NCBI GenBank assembly: GCA_964622775.1
Contig: CAZUSO010000083.1
Location: 1 to 10,555 of the forward strand
Direction: 5' to 3'
DNA length: 10,555 nt
DNA from: CAZUSO01 sp964622775
GTDB lineage: Bacteria; Bacteroidota; Bacteroidia; Chitinophagales; Chitinophagaceae
Below the pieces are notes generated by a model, which saw only the letters and a program-made list of their open reading frames with translations, was not told the DNA's origin and searched no databases. Position 1 is the stretch's first letter, and the number at the start of each line of letters is the position of its first letter. The position numbers were made by a program, and so were the translations under genes. Of the stretch, positions 1-6,474 are shown piece by piece.

Positions 1-212
1 TCCGGTTAGGATTTTCGCATGAAGGAATCTCCCAATCGGGAGGATGGGAAAACGCCCGGGAGATTCCTCCGCTCCATAAAATTTACTGCGCTGCGTTCCG
101 TAAATTTTACTCCGGTCGGAATGACGACCGCTTATACGCTTCACCCGGAATGACGATACTTTTTACATTCGGGAGATTACTCCGGTGCGAAAATTTGGGG
201 TGCACCCACCGG
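1..212. repeat. Intergenic interspersed repeat block with nested inverted repeats
   Basis: No credible gene is seen here; the block lies downstream of the clc stop. It contains three perfect inverted repeats. AGGAATCTCCC (23-33) pairs with GGGAGATTCCT (58-68). TAAAATTTAC (77-86) pairs with GTAAATTTTA (100-109) around a 13-nt loop. CGGTCG (113-118) pairs with CGACCG (125-130) around a 6-nt loop. Motifs recur: GGGAGATT at 58-65 and 171-178, and CGGAATGACGA at 118-128 and again near 147-156. The halves AGATTCCTC and CGGAATGACG resemble an intergenic repeat I remember from Bacteroidota genomes, here interrupted by the 77-109 palindrome. No U-run follows any stem on the clc strand, so this is not a canonical terminator. 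Confidence 0.6.
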
Positions 213-1997
213 CTAGTTGTCCCCGCTGCCAAATTGTAACTGGTTGCGCAGTAATGCCCGGTACGCATTGAAAATGGTGTTTTTGCTCACCAGACCCAGG
301 AATTGTTTTTCATGATTGAGCACGGGAATGACCCATAAATCCTTCCGCTCCATCTTCTGTACCACCTCATACATTCCCGTGTCTTCATAAACCGTTTCAG
401 CAGGTGGCTGAGCCAGTTCCCCGAAAGGCTTGTGGTAGTCTTCTTCTCCCCTGCCCAGCAGCTTTTCCATCAGCTGTTCGCTATACAGTATGCCCACTAA
501 TTGCCGTACACTATTGACCACGGGAAAAATATTACGGTGCGAGTTGATTATATCCTGATGCCGGCTTTCAAGCGTGTCGTCAGGGGACAGGATCAGGCAG
601 TTGCAATCCGTAATATTCAGCAGGCTGATACTATGCAGCACACTGCGATCTCTGTCTTCCAGCGATAACAAATCACCCTTTTCGGCCAGCATTTTCGTAT
701 AAATGGAATGCTTGCTGACACGGCGGCTGATATAGTAAGAAATAGCGGAAACAATCATCAGGGGAATCATCAGCTTATAGCCTCCGGTAATTTCGGCTAT
801 CAAAAAAATACCGGTCAGCGGAGCGTGCATAATTCCGCTCATAGCACCCGCCATACCCACCACAATAAAATTCCTGACTTGGAGGTGTAAACCGAAAAAA
901 TGATTAAACGAAAATGCAAAGCAAAAACCCAGCAGTCCGCCCATTACTAAGCTGGGACCGAAATTCCCACCGTTCCCGCCGCTGTTTAAAGTGATGAGGC
1001 TCGCCAGTGATTTTCCGAAAAGCGACAGCAGGGCAAAGAGGATAATCGCCACAGGAGTGGGAGCGTTGCTTTTAAAAATACTTCCGTCGATCATGCTGCG
1101 GTAATTACCATCCAGCAAGCTTTGAATGGTGACATATCCTTCTCCGTAAAGGACGGGCAATATGGCAATCATCAGACCCAGGGTAACGCCGCCGACCCAT
1201 ATCTTATTATATCGGTTTTTTATCCGGGAAAATAACTGACCCATCCAAAAGGTCAGCCGGGTAAAATAAATGGAGAAGGCGCCGGAAAGCAGTCCGAGCA
1301 TAATGTAAAACAGCAGGGCGTTCATCATCCATCCTTCGCTTACTAAGGCAAACAGCGGCTGGTGATATATAGCCTGCGACACTACGGAGGCTACTGCAGT
1401 AGCAATCAACAGGGGAATGAATGCCGGAATAGAAAATTCGGGCAACAGCAATTCTATGGCCAGAACCATTCCGGCAACAGGGCTGTTGAACACGCTGGCG
1501 ATACCGGCGCCGGCGCCGCAGGCAAGGAGCATGGTTCTGTCTCTGTAGTTTAGCCCGAAGAAGCTGCCCGTATTGGAACCGATTGCCGCACCAGAAACCG
1601 CTATCGGCGACTCCAACCCTACCGATCCGCCAAAACCTACCGTGATGGCGCTGCTGAATATCTGAGCATAGATATTATGGAAAGGCAGTTTGCTTCTTTT
1701 TTTAGCGATGCTGTAAAGCAGTTGTGATAGTCCATGTTCAAATTTACTTTTCCGGATAAAATACTTTATGTAAAGCACCGTCAATAAAATGCCTATCATC
1801 GGGAACACGAAGAACAGGTAATATTTATAATCCCATTGCAGCCTTTGCAGGTAAGTTTCAATAGTGTGTGTCAGCATCCGCAACAGGGCGCCGGCAACTC
1901 CGGCCAGGCTTCCCACGATGACGGCGGCCATAATCAGGAAATTGACCCCTGACATTTTTTTCTTCCGCCAAAGATCCAGCCCCCTGAAATAAATCAT
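213..1997 (-). CDS. CLC-family chloride channel/transporter with C-terminal CBS pair
   Basis: Inner-membrane CLC anion channel or H+-coupled exchanger. Residue numbers count from the upstream TTG at 2105. The external gating glutamate is E165 in GLESP, matching GREGP of E. coli ClC-ec1. The GxFxP loop is GGNFGPS (about 379-385), and the anion-coordinating tyrosine is Y469 in SIYTKML. Two CBS domains follow at about 495-550 and 565-620, usually a regulatory nucleotide-binding unit. Two features are odd. The GSGIP selectivity loop reads EHGLSQ, and the residue aligned to the internal proton glutamate E203 is L219, next to a conserved E218. The start at 1997 is preferred because a TAnnTTTG box at 2061-2068 would begin transcription downstream of the TTG, and MIYFRGLDLWRKK looks like a normal cytoplasmic N-terminus. 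An ATG at 1955 is the alternative. The transported ion and mechanism are not decided by sequence. Confidence 0.9.
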   Translation of the reverse strand: MIYFRGLDLWRKKKMSGVNFLIMAAVIVGSLAGVAGALLRMLTHTIETYLQRLQWDYKYYLFFVFPMIGILLTVLYIKYFIRKSKFEHGLSQLLYSIAKKRSKLPFHNIYAQIFSSAITVGFGGSVGLESPIAVSGAAIGSNTGSFFGLNYRDRTMLLACGAGAGIASVFNSPVAGMVLAIELLLPEFSIPAFIPLLIATAVASVVSQAIYHQPLFALVSEGWMMNALLFYIMLGLLSGAFSIYFTRLTFWMGQLFSRIKNRYNKIWVGGVTLGLMIAILPVLYGEGYVTIQSLLDGNYRSMIDGSIFKSNAPTPVAIILFALLSLFGKSLASLITLNSGGNGGNFGPSLVMGGLLGFCFAFSFNHFFGLHLQVRNFIVVGMAGAMSGIMHAPLTGIFLIAEITGGYKLMIPLMIVSAISYYISRRVSKHSIYTKMLAEKGDLLSLEDRDRSVLHSISLLNITDCNCLILSPDDTLESRHQDIINSHRNIFPVVNSVRQLVGILYSEQLMEKLLGRGEEDYHKPFGELAQPPAETVYEDTGMYEVVQKMERKDLWVIPVLNHEKQFLGLVSKNTIFNAYRALLRNQLQFGSGDN

Positions 1998-2060
1998 GCT
2001 TTTCTTTATAAAAAGCCGGAGTCGGTAGTTTTTCAAATGGCGGTCAATAAAGATTAGACA

Positions 2061-2068
2061 CAAAGATA
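2061..2068 (-). promoter_or_regulatory. Bacteroidota -7 promoter box for clc
   Basis: On the minus strand this reads TATCTTTG, an exact TAnnTTTG. Transcription would start near 2054, leaving a leader of roughly 57 nt to the ATG at 1997. I see no good -33 TTG about 19 nt upstream. It matters because it rules against the TTG at 2105 as the start. Confidence 0.5.
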
Positions 2069-2352
2069 AGCGGAACGATTCTTTTTTTATAACCACAGGC
2101 TTCAATGAGCATCCCTGAATTATCGTTTTCCGCCGTTGTTAGCGTTTTCACCAACAACAAAACAGGAAGCTGTAAGCCTGTAAGATTTGAACGCTTGTCA
2201 TTAACAGCATATTGACACCATTCCAAATGCCATCAGGGATTGGACCATGCGGAAGTGAGAATCGGGTTAAGCGTAATCCGGAATTTTCAATTGATAAAAA
2301 TAGAATATGCTAATAAGCGTATAAACACCGGAATCGCATTTTAATTTAGACT

Positions 2353-2360
2353 TATCTTTG
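2353..2360 (+). promoter_or_regulatory. Bacteroidota -7 promoter box for the ABC exporter
   Basis: The sequence TATCTTTG is an exact TAnnTTTG match, placing transcription start near 2366 and giving a leader of about 23 nt before the TTG start at 2389. No clear -33 element is visible. The rest of the clc/ABC intergenic region (about 1998-2388) contains no gene I can support. Confidence 0.55.
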
Positions 2361-2388
2361 CCGCCTCAATTGTTCAAACAACAAACCG

Positions 2389-4143
2389 TTGGCTAAAGAC
2401 AAACCTTCCAAAGGCAATTTATTGCTTCGTATTTTTTCCTACACAAGACCATACCGGTGGCGGTTATGGCTGAGTGTATCCCTGGCGCTTGCACTGGCCG
2501 GGTTTGCTCCTTTGCGGCCCTACCTGATCCAGTTATCGGTGGATAAATATATCATGAACAAATGGCTGGAAGGACTGATCGTCATCACCGTTATTCAATT
2601 AGGCATTTTACTGGTGGAAAGCCTGCTGAGGTTTTGCTTTATGTATATCACTACCTGGCTGGGACAAACTACCGTGAACGATATCCGGCAGGCCGTATTT
2701 ACTAAAATCACCAATCAGCAACTGGCCTACTTTGACCATACCCCCATCGGCACGCTTACAACGCGCACCGTGAACGACATAGAAGCCGTTAATGATATCT
2801 TTTCGGAAGGACTGATCTCTATCATTGCGGATGTGCTGACCATTATCGCCATTATGGCCATTATGCTATATACCGACTGGCGGCTGACTTTGGTGAGCCT
2901 CGCAGTTTTCCCCATCCTGATTGTAAGTACATATTTTTTCAAAGAAAGTGTCAATAAATCCTTTCATGCGGTGCGTAATGCGGTAGCCGGCCTCAATGCA
3001 TTTGTGCAGGAGCATATCAATGGCATGTATATCACGCAGGCTTTCGGGATGGAAAAAAGAGAAATTGAAAAATTTACAGGCATTAACCGCGAACACCGTG
3101 ACGCCAATATCCGCGCCATTTTTGCCTATTCGGTATTTTTTCCCATAGTAGAAATCATACTGGCCATTGCGCTGGGTCTCTTAGTATGGTATGGCGCCGT
3201 ACGGATGATGGGCTATCACACTACGCAGGGTGTGATCATCGCATTTATCATGTATCTCAATCTGTTGTTCCGTCCTTTGCGGATGCTGGCCGATAAGTTC
3301 AACACGCTCCAGATGGGCATTATTGCCGGTGATCGTGTTCTGGGCGTACTGGATAATGATGAATACATGAAAGATAACGGCAGCTATCGTCCTGCATCCA
3401 TAAAAGGAGCGGTAACTTTTGAAAATGTCCATTTTGAATATGTGCCCGACACGCCTGTGCTGCGCGGTATTTCTTTCGACGTAAAGGCGGGAGAAACGGT
3501 TGCCTTAGTGGGGCATACCGGCGCAGGAAAAACATCCATTATCAGTATCCTGACCAAGATGTATGAGATACAATCCGGGCAGATCCTGATTGATGGCCGC
3601 GACCTGAAAGAATACGATATTCATGAATTGCGTAAGCATATAGGCGTTGTATTGCAGGATGTGTTTTTGTTTTCGGGTTCGGTATTGGATAATATCACCC
3701 TTAAGAATGAGCAAATCGGGATTGAAAAAGTGCAGTCGGTATGTAAGATGCTGGGCATTCATGATTTTATTATGCGCCTCCCCGGCGATTATCATTTCAA
3801 CGTGCGCGAACGAGGCAATACGCTTTCGCAGGGGCAGCGGCAGTTATTGTCCTTTGCGCGGGCGCTGCTTTATAACCCCTCCCTGCTGATTCTTGACGAG
3901 GCCACAGCCTCCATTGACACAGAGTCGGAAATCCTGATACAAAAAGCGATCGACAAGATGATCAGCGGCCGGACTGCTATCGTGATTGCACATCGCCTGT
4001 CCACCATTCGCAAGGCCGATAATATTATTGTGCTGGATAAGGGAAAAATTATTGAGCAGGGCAATCATGAACAATTGCTGGAGCTCAAAGGGGTTTATTT
4101 TAAAATGTATCAGGCCGCATCGAAGGAAGCTATTAACCAATAG
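2389..4143 (+). CDS. ABC exporter half-transporter (TMD fused to NBD)
   Basis: ATP-driven exporter subunit of the ABCB/MsbA type in the inner membrane, 584 aa, full length for the family. The transmembrane domain covers about 20-310 with six predicted helices. The nucleotide-binding domain follows. Walker A is GHTGAGKTS (375-383), the Q-loop glutamine is Q423, the signature is LSQGQRQ (479-485), Walker B is LLILDEA (499-505) with catalytic E504, and the H-loop histidine is H535. All ATPase residues are present, so it could work as a homodimer. The signature is LSQGQ rather than LSGGQ, which I recall from BmrD/TM288-like exporters. The start is TTG (MAKDKPSKG); the first internal ATG lies inside the membrane domain, so TTG is required. 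It stands alone, divergent from clc. Substrate is unknown: lipid, drug and peptide are all possible. Confidence 0.93.
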   Translation: MAKDKPSKGNLLLRIFSYTRPYRWRLWLSVSLALALAGFAPLRPYLIQLSVDKYIMNKWLEGLIVITVIQLGILLVESLLRFCFMYITTWLGQTTVNDIRQAVFTKITNQQLAYFDHTPIGTLTTRTVNDIEAVNDIFSEGLISIIADVLTIIAIMAIMLYTDWRLTLVSLAVFPILIVSTYFFKESVNKSFHAVRNAVAGLNAFVQEHINGMYITQAFGMEKREIEKFTGINREHRDANIRAIFAYSVFFPIVEIILAIALGLLVWYGAVRMMGYHTTQGVIIAFIMYLNLLFRPLRMLADKFNTLQMGIIAGDRVLGVLDNDEYMKDNGSYRPASIKGAVTFENVHFEYVPDTPVLRGISFDVKAGETVALVGHTGAGKTSIISILTKMYEIQSGQILIDGRDLKEYDIHELRKHIGVVLQDVFLFSGSVLDNITLKNEQIGIEKVQSVCKMLGIHDFIMRLPGDYHFNVRERGNTLSQGQRQLLSFARALLYNPSLLILDEATASIDTESEILIQKAIDKMISGRTAIVIAHRLSTIRKADNIIVLDKGKIIEQGNHEQLLELKGVYFKMYQAASKEAINQ

Positions 4144-4170
4144 TCATTTCAGCATGTTATTTACGGCAGG

Positions 4171-4272
4171 CTACAAACCTTCTTTATTAATAGATTCGGG
4201 ATGCACTGCTAATATCGCAGACAGCAGGCTTTGAGGTTCGGAAATGCGTACCTGCAATATATAGCGAGCCAT
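4171..4272 (-). other. Possible 33-aa ORF, remnant at the 3' end of the decayed locus
   Basis: An ATG-to-TAG frame starts MARYILQVRI and ends SINKEGL, in a different frame from the broken thioredoxin gene just upstream and only 27 bp from the convergent ABC stop. Base composition is coding-like. It may be part of the lost C-terminus of the thioredoxin gene reached through another frameshift, debris of another gene, or chance. I recognise no family. Confidence 0.2.
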
Positions 4273-4283
4273 TTCTTATAGTA

Positions 4284-4951
4284 TCACGAAAAAGCCTCAA
4301 TTTTGACCGGGTAGTTTACGGAGATATAGGAAATACGTTCCTTGTTATTTTGAAGATACCGCCGGTTAAACTCAGGAAACTTGCGAAAGCAGATAGTGCA
4401 ACCGGAATACCAGAAATCAATCACATAAACCTGGTCTTTTTTGAAAGTAAACGCAACGCCGTCTTTATCCGTAAGGAGGTATTGATCCGGGGAAATAAAT
4501 TCGTGCCGGTCTATATTGAACGTAAGATTGAAATAGAAATACATAATCCTTTCACTATTAAAATAGCAAAGCGCAGCAAGTAATATAGGAATAACGGTTG
4601 CCGTTATTTTGATCCATTTCCTTTGGGGCAATTTTATCCATAATACGGCAGCATAATATCCCAATAAGCCCAACAGCGAGTTGGTGAAGGCTATCGTTGT
4701 AAACTCTTTTATGACTAAGAACTGATAAAGAAATAGCAGTGGAAAAAACAAGGTAAAAACCACAGCACGATGCTATAGCCTAAGAATGTTTTCCGCCATT
4801 TATGCCAGACTAATAAAGTAAGCAGGAAGTATTTGACCGGCATGATGAGGTTATCAACCCGCAGGTTATACATTCTCACCCAACCCGTGGCTGCTTCAAA
4901 AATTAAGATCAGGATAAACCATAAAAAAATGTCTGTGATTTTCTTTATCAT
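4284..4951 (-). pseudogene. Multi-TM protein with TlpA-like thioredoxin domain, frameshifted and truncated
   Basis: Two overlapping minus-strand frames make one protein. The first (start ATG 4951, MIKKITDIF) encodes about 65 aa with hydrophobic helices, then runs to a stop near 4715. The second frame carries on from about 4760 with more membrane segments, for roughly five TM helices in all. It then enters a thioredoxin fold (IDFWYSGCTICFRKFPEF) with the redox motif CTIC. Joining them needs a -1 shift, most simply loss of one T from the T5 (4755-4759) or T6 (4743-4748) run. The thioredoxin domain stops at TGA 4284-4286, well short of a normal TlpA domain. Beyond it the same frame gives YYKKWLA before the next stop at 4209, so the tail also looks degraded. 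The likely original role was a membrane-tethered periplasmic thiol-disulfide protein. Its position after the cysteine-rich fulvocin-like gene suggests the two worked together (inference). Confidence 0.7.
4742..4748 (-). other. T TTT TTC heptamer at the frame junction
   Basis: Read on the minus strand in the upstream frame, the codons TGT TTT TTC contain T_TTT_TTC, which fits the X_XXY_YYZ pattern for -1 ribosomal slippage. The -1 direction is the one needed to enter the thioredoxin frame. A simple 1-nt loss in a homopolymer is the more economical explanation. Confidence 0.25.
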
Positions 4952-4977
4952 ATCGTATGTCTTTTCGTAAAATAAAT

Positions 4978-5010
4978 CTCCGGTGAATTCTCAAAAAGAA
5001 TTCACCGGAG
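4978..5010 (-). terminator. Perfect 13-bp hairpin between the lipoprotein and thioredoxin genes
   Basis: CTCCGGTGAATTC (4978-4990) and GAATTCACCGGAG (4998-5010) form a perfect 13-bp stem around a 7-nt loop. It begins 12 bp after the fulvocin-like stop at 5022 on the minus strand and is followed there by ATTTATTTTA, which is U-rich but not a pure U-run. It could be a terminator, an attenuator lowering expression of the downstream membrane gene, or a 3' stabilising hairpin for the lipoprotein mRNA. Confidence 0.7.
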
Positions 5011-5021
5011 CAATTAGCAAT

Positions 5022-5664
5022 TTAGTAATATGAGCATGTGCCGTCGCACTTTCCCTGCCAAAATAAGCCACAGCCCGATTCCACTTCCTTGCATTCCATA
5101 TCGCCGCATTTGTAATAATCCCTGATAAAGCAGGCGTTAATTTTGGTATTACAAGTGCAATCATGCTTATCATACCCTATTGGCTGAAATACCATCATCA
5201 GTTCTGCATAGGTATGCGGAACGGCGAAGAACAGCGCAATAGTCGTGTCGGGTATATTCAAAGCCACCTGCTGAGTTTCTATAAAACCTGTTACTACTTT
5301 CAAAGTTAGGGAATGTGGAGAGGAGAACATGCCCGCGGTAAATTTATCCTTTACTTCCGCTATGAACTGCCTGATCTGGCTGTTCAGTGAGGTGTCGTTG
5401 ATCAGCAGTTCCATTTTCTCAGACCATATACCCATACGATGTTCAGGAGTAAGGGAGTTGAAAACTGCAACAGCCGTATCATAGGCAAACGCTGATAATT
5501 CGGCTCTGGTAAATTGTCTGGTAAGATTGTATGTTTTGCTTTACATGCTCATTGAGCGCGGGATCACATGAATAGACTTCTTCTGCTTTCCTGCATGATG
5601 TAAGCGAGCTTACTGACATCATGAGGGTAATGAAGGCAACAGAAGACAATAGTACTTTTCTCAT
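5022..5664 (-). pseudogene. Fulvocin C-related (bacteriocin-like) lipoprotein, frameshifted
   Basis: The ATG at 5664 opens a lipoprotein signal peptide (MRKVLLSSVAFITLMM) with the lipobox-like end LTSC, then CDPALNEHVKQNIQ. That frame stops at 5479. The next frame takes over with LTRQFTRAELSAFAYD and runs to TAA 5022-5024. Joining them needs a +1 shift between about 5482 and 5540. The reconstructed product is about 210 aa. The C-terminus has eight cysteines (spacing CxC-x6-C-x7-C-x4-C-x6-C-x7-C-x3-C) and ends CGLFWQGKCDGTCSYY. From memory this closely tracks mature fulvocin C of Myxococcus fulvus, which also has eight cysteines and a CGTGW segment. Bacteroidota proteins of this architecture are annotated as fulvocin C-related. 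Whether they kill, signal or do something else is not established by sequence. The upstream ATG at 5775 is in frame but would give an atypical leader before the signal peptide. Confidence 0.78.
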
Positions 5665-5683
5665 AAGGTATAGTTTTAGAGAG

Positions 5684-5710
5684 CTGTCTCTGTATGACAC
5701 CATGAGACAG
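5684..5710 (-). promoter_or_regulatory. Inverted repeat upstream of the fulvocin-like gene
   Basis: CTGTCTC (5684-5690) pairs with GAGACAG (5704-5710) around 13 nt, 20 bp upstream of the ATG at 5664. It could be an operator for the neighbouring XRE-type regulator or a leader hairpin. No promoter box could be fixed here, so the role is a guess. Confidence 0.3.
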
Positions 5711-5731
5711 GTTAAGTTCGGCGGCAGGAAT

Positions 5732-5812
5732 TTATTCAGGTTCTCCTGCATTATCCTGAGGAGTTGCAACTCCATTTTGTGAATTCACTGCCGCTAAAGT
5801 CTGTACATTTTC
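5732..5812 (-). pseudogene. Possible fragment of an NVEALA-like small peptide gene
   Basis: A short minus-strand frame between two stops encodes ENVQTLAAVNSQNG followed by a small polar tail ending GEPE. ENVQTLA resembles the ENVEALA segment of Bacteroidota NVEALA-family exported peptides. There is no signal peptide or start codon in this frame, so at best it is a 3' remnant. It lies directly upstream of the fulvocin-like gene in a third frame. It could be chance. Confidence 0.2.
5760..5773. promoter_or_regulatory. Perfect 14-bp palindrome GGAGTTGCAACTCC
   Basis: A self-complementary 14-mer between the divergent lipoprotein and XRE-type regulator genes, a natural place for a dimeric repressor. 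A palindrome of this length is expected less than once by chance in a window this size, so the case rests on location. Confidence 0.3.
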
Positions 5813-5880
5813 TTATAATGTGTAATTTTTTTAAGAAAAATATTCCCGGTTTGCTTTACATTTTTTTGAAAAAACGGAAC

Positions 5881-6255
5881 ATGAACTTAAATAATTTAAC
5901 AGCATCCCGCATACGGGACTTGAGAAAAGACAAAGGCTATACCATAAGATGCGGTTGCACGCGATCTCGGTATCAGCCGTACTTCTTATAGTCAAATGGA
6001 AAACGGTCATGTTGAAATTACATTAAACAGGCTTGAAGCTTTGGCGAAAGCCTTCAATGTTGCGTTGCCATTGAAGAAATTGTTCCGCTAAACGGAGATC
6101 ATTATGAAGTCTATAATGGTAATGCCGGAAAACATAACACCAATACGGTCAATAATTTTTTTGCTAACACCGAGGAAAAGCTCCAGTTTATTGCGGACAA
6201 CCTGCTGTCCACCCTGGAGGAGATGCGCAAAAAGTGTAAAGAGCAGGATAGTTAA
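5881..6255 (+). pseudogene. XRE-family helix-turn-helix regulator with two frameshifts
   Basis: Three frame segments make one protein of about 122 aa. The first, from ATG 5881, reads NLTASRIRDLRKDKGYT. The second reads DAVARDLGISRTSYSQMENG and continues to KAFNVA; it is the recognition part of a Cro/C1-type HTH. The third, from 6067, reads IEEIVPLNGDHYEVYNG and continues through an Asn-rich linker to a charged helix ending KKCKEQDS with TAA 6253-6255. The first shift is an extra base near 5945-5948 (ATAA where one codon is expected). The second is a tandem duplication of GTTGC at 6059-6068; removing one copy restores the frame. Family members are DNA-binding regulators. This one is divergent from the fulvocin-like gene and may have controlled it. 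As written, translation ends after about 36 aa, before a complete HTH, so it should be inactive. Confidence 0.85.
6059..6068 (+). repeat. 5-bp tandem duplication (GTTGC x2) causing a frameshift
   Basis: GTTGCGTTGC lies exactly where the XRE-type gene changes frame. Deleting one unit joins FNVA to IEEIV in one frame. The lesion is typical of replication slippage and unlike a homopolymer sequencing error. Confidence 0.75.
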
Positions 6256-6260
6256 TCCCC

Positions 6261-6319
6261 CGCCGGCGTACGTGTCTCTAACAGACAGACTGGGATGCCG
6301 GCGCATGAATCTTTCATGC
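6261..6319 (+). other. Two adjacent hairpins after the XRE-type gene
   Basis: CGCCGGC (6261-6267) pairs with GCCGGCG (6297-6303) and encloses an inner stem TGTCT/AGACA (6273-6277, 6283-6287). GCATGAA (6303-6309) pairs with TTCATGC (6313-6319) around a 3-nt loop. They start 5 bp after the TAA at 6255. No U-run follows directly, so this may be a 3' end structure rather than a standard intrinsic terminator. Confidence 0.4.
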
Positions 6320-6435
6320 TCCAAAATAATAATTCTTCTCGTTCTGTGTTACTCCGGGCTATATCGCAGCTTCCGGCAAATGCAGGCCCGGATGCAGGTC
6401 TGCCAATTTTATTTTCAGGTTTAAGCGCTTTACAG

Positions 6436-6443
6436 TAGCTTTG
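6436..6443 (+). promoter_or_regulatory. Bacteroidota -7 promoter box for glmM
   Basis: TAGCTTTG is an exact TAnnTTTG match. Transcription would start near 6450, giving about 25 nt of leader to the ATG at 6475. A TTG codon at 6463 lies close to the predicted start site, which favours the ATG. Confidence 0.55.
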
Positions 6444-6474
6444 CCCCCCTGTAAATAATACATTGCATTTCTTC

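Noticed and set aside
1998..2105. Upstream extension of clc to the TTG at 2105
   Set aside because: The likely promoter box at 2061-2068 lies inside it, and the extra residues do not resemble a CLC N-terminus.
2044..2226. Minus-strand 60-aa frame upstream of clc
   Set aside because: It covers the clc promoter region, has no recognisable domain and shows no sign of being a gene.
4350..4583. Plus-strand 77-aa frame opposite the thioredoxin domain
   Set aside because: Antisense shadow; the minus strand carries the CTIC thioredoxin motif and membrane segments.
6104..6424. Plus-strand frame of 106 aa overlapping the XRE-type gene end
   Set aside because: It overlaps the XRE-type C-terminal frame and the hairpins after it, and its sequence is not protein-like.
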